From NCBI GenBank assembly GCA_900546685.1, contig UREB01000083.1, positions 1 to 7,276 on the forward strand: a stretch of DNA of 7,276 nucleotides, read 5' to 3'. Shown here one piece after another: positions 6,434 to 7,276 of this stretch. Every line of letters starts with the position of its first letter. Positions within the stretch are counted from its first letter, which is position 1. The notes under the pieces are model-generated. The model was given only the letters and a program-made list of their open reading frames with translations, ran no database searches and was not told the DNA's origin. The position numbers were made by a program, and so were the translations under genes. The DNA comes from an uncultured Eubacteriales bacterium (lineage in GTDB: Bacteria; Bacillota; Clostridia; Christensenellales; QAND01).

Positions 6434-7276
6434 TTATTCCTCAGTCGGTGTCTGCTCCCATCTTTCTTGTTCCAGAAGCTCATCATACATTTCCTGCGCC
6501 TGGGATTGGCTCTTGATGTCTGTTTTCCAGCCCGTCAAACGAGCTGCTAGCTTTGCATTGATGCCCTTCATGCCAATGGCTAAAGAGAGCTGATTATCCG
6601 GCACGATCACCTTGGCCGCATGCTCATCCTCGTTGATCTGTACCATGATTACCTTTGCAGCGCTTAAAGAGGCAGCGATAAACTCAATAGGATCAGAACT
6701 CCACGGAATGATGTCGATTTTCTCTCCGCGCAATTCATCCACAATCTGCTCTACACGGCTACCCTTGGGGCCTACGCAAGACCCTACGGCATCAACCTGA
6801 TCATCAACAGAATATACCGCTACTTTGCTGCGTACGCCCGGCTCGCGCGAAATCGCTTTAATCTGCACCGTACCATCCATCACTTCCGGAATCTCCAATT
6901 CGAACAAACGCTTTACAATCTCACGATTCTTTCTGAAAACGATAACCGGCGTATCTTTGCCGCGCACCTCTCTATCCACCTTTAGAATATATACCTTAAG
7001 ACGGTCTCCCGGCTGGTAGGTTTCTCCCTCTACCTGCTCGCTCATGGGCAGCAGCGCAACATTTTTTCCCAATTCCACATAAACATTGCCATTTTCTACC
7101 CGTTGGATTACGCCTGTCATGATCTCATGCAGCTTTCCATTGAATTCATTGAATACAATATCTCTTTCCGCTTCCTTTAGGCGCTGTAAGAGTACCTGCT
7201 TTGCAGTTTGTGCTGCAACACGGCCAAACGAAGCCGGTGTTTTGTCCTCTTCAACAATGTCTCCGATGCCAAAATC
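6434..7276 (-). CDS. nusA: Transcription termination/antitermination factor NusA, N-terminus cut by window edge
   Basis: NusA binds RNA polymerase near the RNA exit channel and modulates pausing, termination and antitermination. 280 residues are visible in an open frame that continues past 7276; the ATG at 7120 is internal. Visible residues 1-52 are the end of the polymerase-binding N-terminal domain, including the FGRVAAQTAKQVLLQRLKEA block. The S1 domain follows (about 53-115). KH1 has its GPKG loop at 169-172 and KH2 has GMKG at 235-238. The protein ends about 30 residues after KH2, so it lacks the acidic repeats of proteobacterial NusA, as is normal for Firmicutes. A few otherwise conserved positions differ (see findings). 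The stop lies 3 nt before ylxR. Confidence 0.97.
   Translation of the reverse strand, partial: DFGIGDIVEEDKTPASFGRVAAQTAKQVLLQRLKEAERDIVFNEFNGKLHEIMTGVIQRVENGNVYVELGKNVALLPMSEQVEGETYQPGDRLKVYILKVDREVRGKDTPVIVFRKNREIVKRLFELEIPEVMDGTVQIKAISREPGVRSKVAVYSVDDQVDAVGSCVGPKGSRVEQIVDELRGEKIDIIPWSSDPIEFIAASLSAAKVIMVQINEDEHAAKVIVPDNQLSLAIGMKGINAKLAARLTGWKTDIKSQSQAQEMYDELLEQERWEQTPTEE

Noticed and set aside
1..7276. A new defence, mobile or CRISPR-like system
   Set aside because: Every gene but the last belongs to a well-known housekeeping operon. No repeats, transposase, integrase or attachment-like sites were seen, and there is no non-coding space for an RNA element.

Overview
The window is one continuous block of genes, all on the minus strand. 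It is the 3' part of the conserved bacterial nusA-infB transcription/translation operon, read from high coordinates to low. The gene order nusA-ylxR-ylxQ-infB-rbfA-nrnA-truB-ribF is typical of Firmicutes. A YlxR/YlxQ pair, an IF-2 with a long low-complexity N-terminus and a NusA that ends shortly after its second KH domain all suggest a Clostridia-type bacterium. The genus cannot be named from this sequence. Base composition looks moderate by eye; I did not calculate it.

Layout in transcription order: nusA (its start lies beyond 7276; visible part ends at 6434), 3-nt gap, ylxR/rnpM (6430-6176), 8-nt overlap, ylxQ (6183-5896), 22-nt gap, infB (5873-3222), 1-nt overlap, rbfA (3222-2848), 35-nt overlap, nrnA (2882-1914), 4-nt ATGA overlap, truB (1917-1015), 13-nt overlap, ribF-like (1027-461), 6-nt gap, then a tyrosine-phosphatase-family gene (454-1) that runs off the window. 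The longest non-coding stretch is 22 nt. I see no promoter, intrinsic terminator, tRNA, rRNA, CRISPR array or mobile element. The promoter is presumably upstream of nusA, outside the window.

Most of the genes act together in gene expression. NusA modulates RNA polymerase pausing and termination. YlxR (RnpM) and YlxQ are small RNA-binding proteins. IF-2 delivers initiator tRNA, RbfA matures the 30S subunit, NrnA degrades nanoRNA and pAp, and TruB makes pseudouridine 55 in tRNA. The last two genes depart from the usual pattern. The RibF homologue has only the FMN adenylyltransferase domain and stops exactly where the riboflavin kinase domain should begin. It is followed in the same reading frame, after one TAG and two codons, by a PF13350-type phosphatase whose active site reads NCTAGKDR instead of the usual HCxxGKDR.

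I found no previously undescribed multi-gene system. The ribF-phosphatase junction is the part most worth checking.
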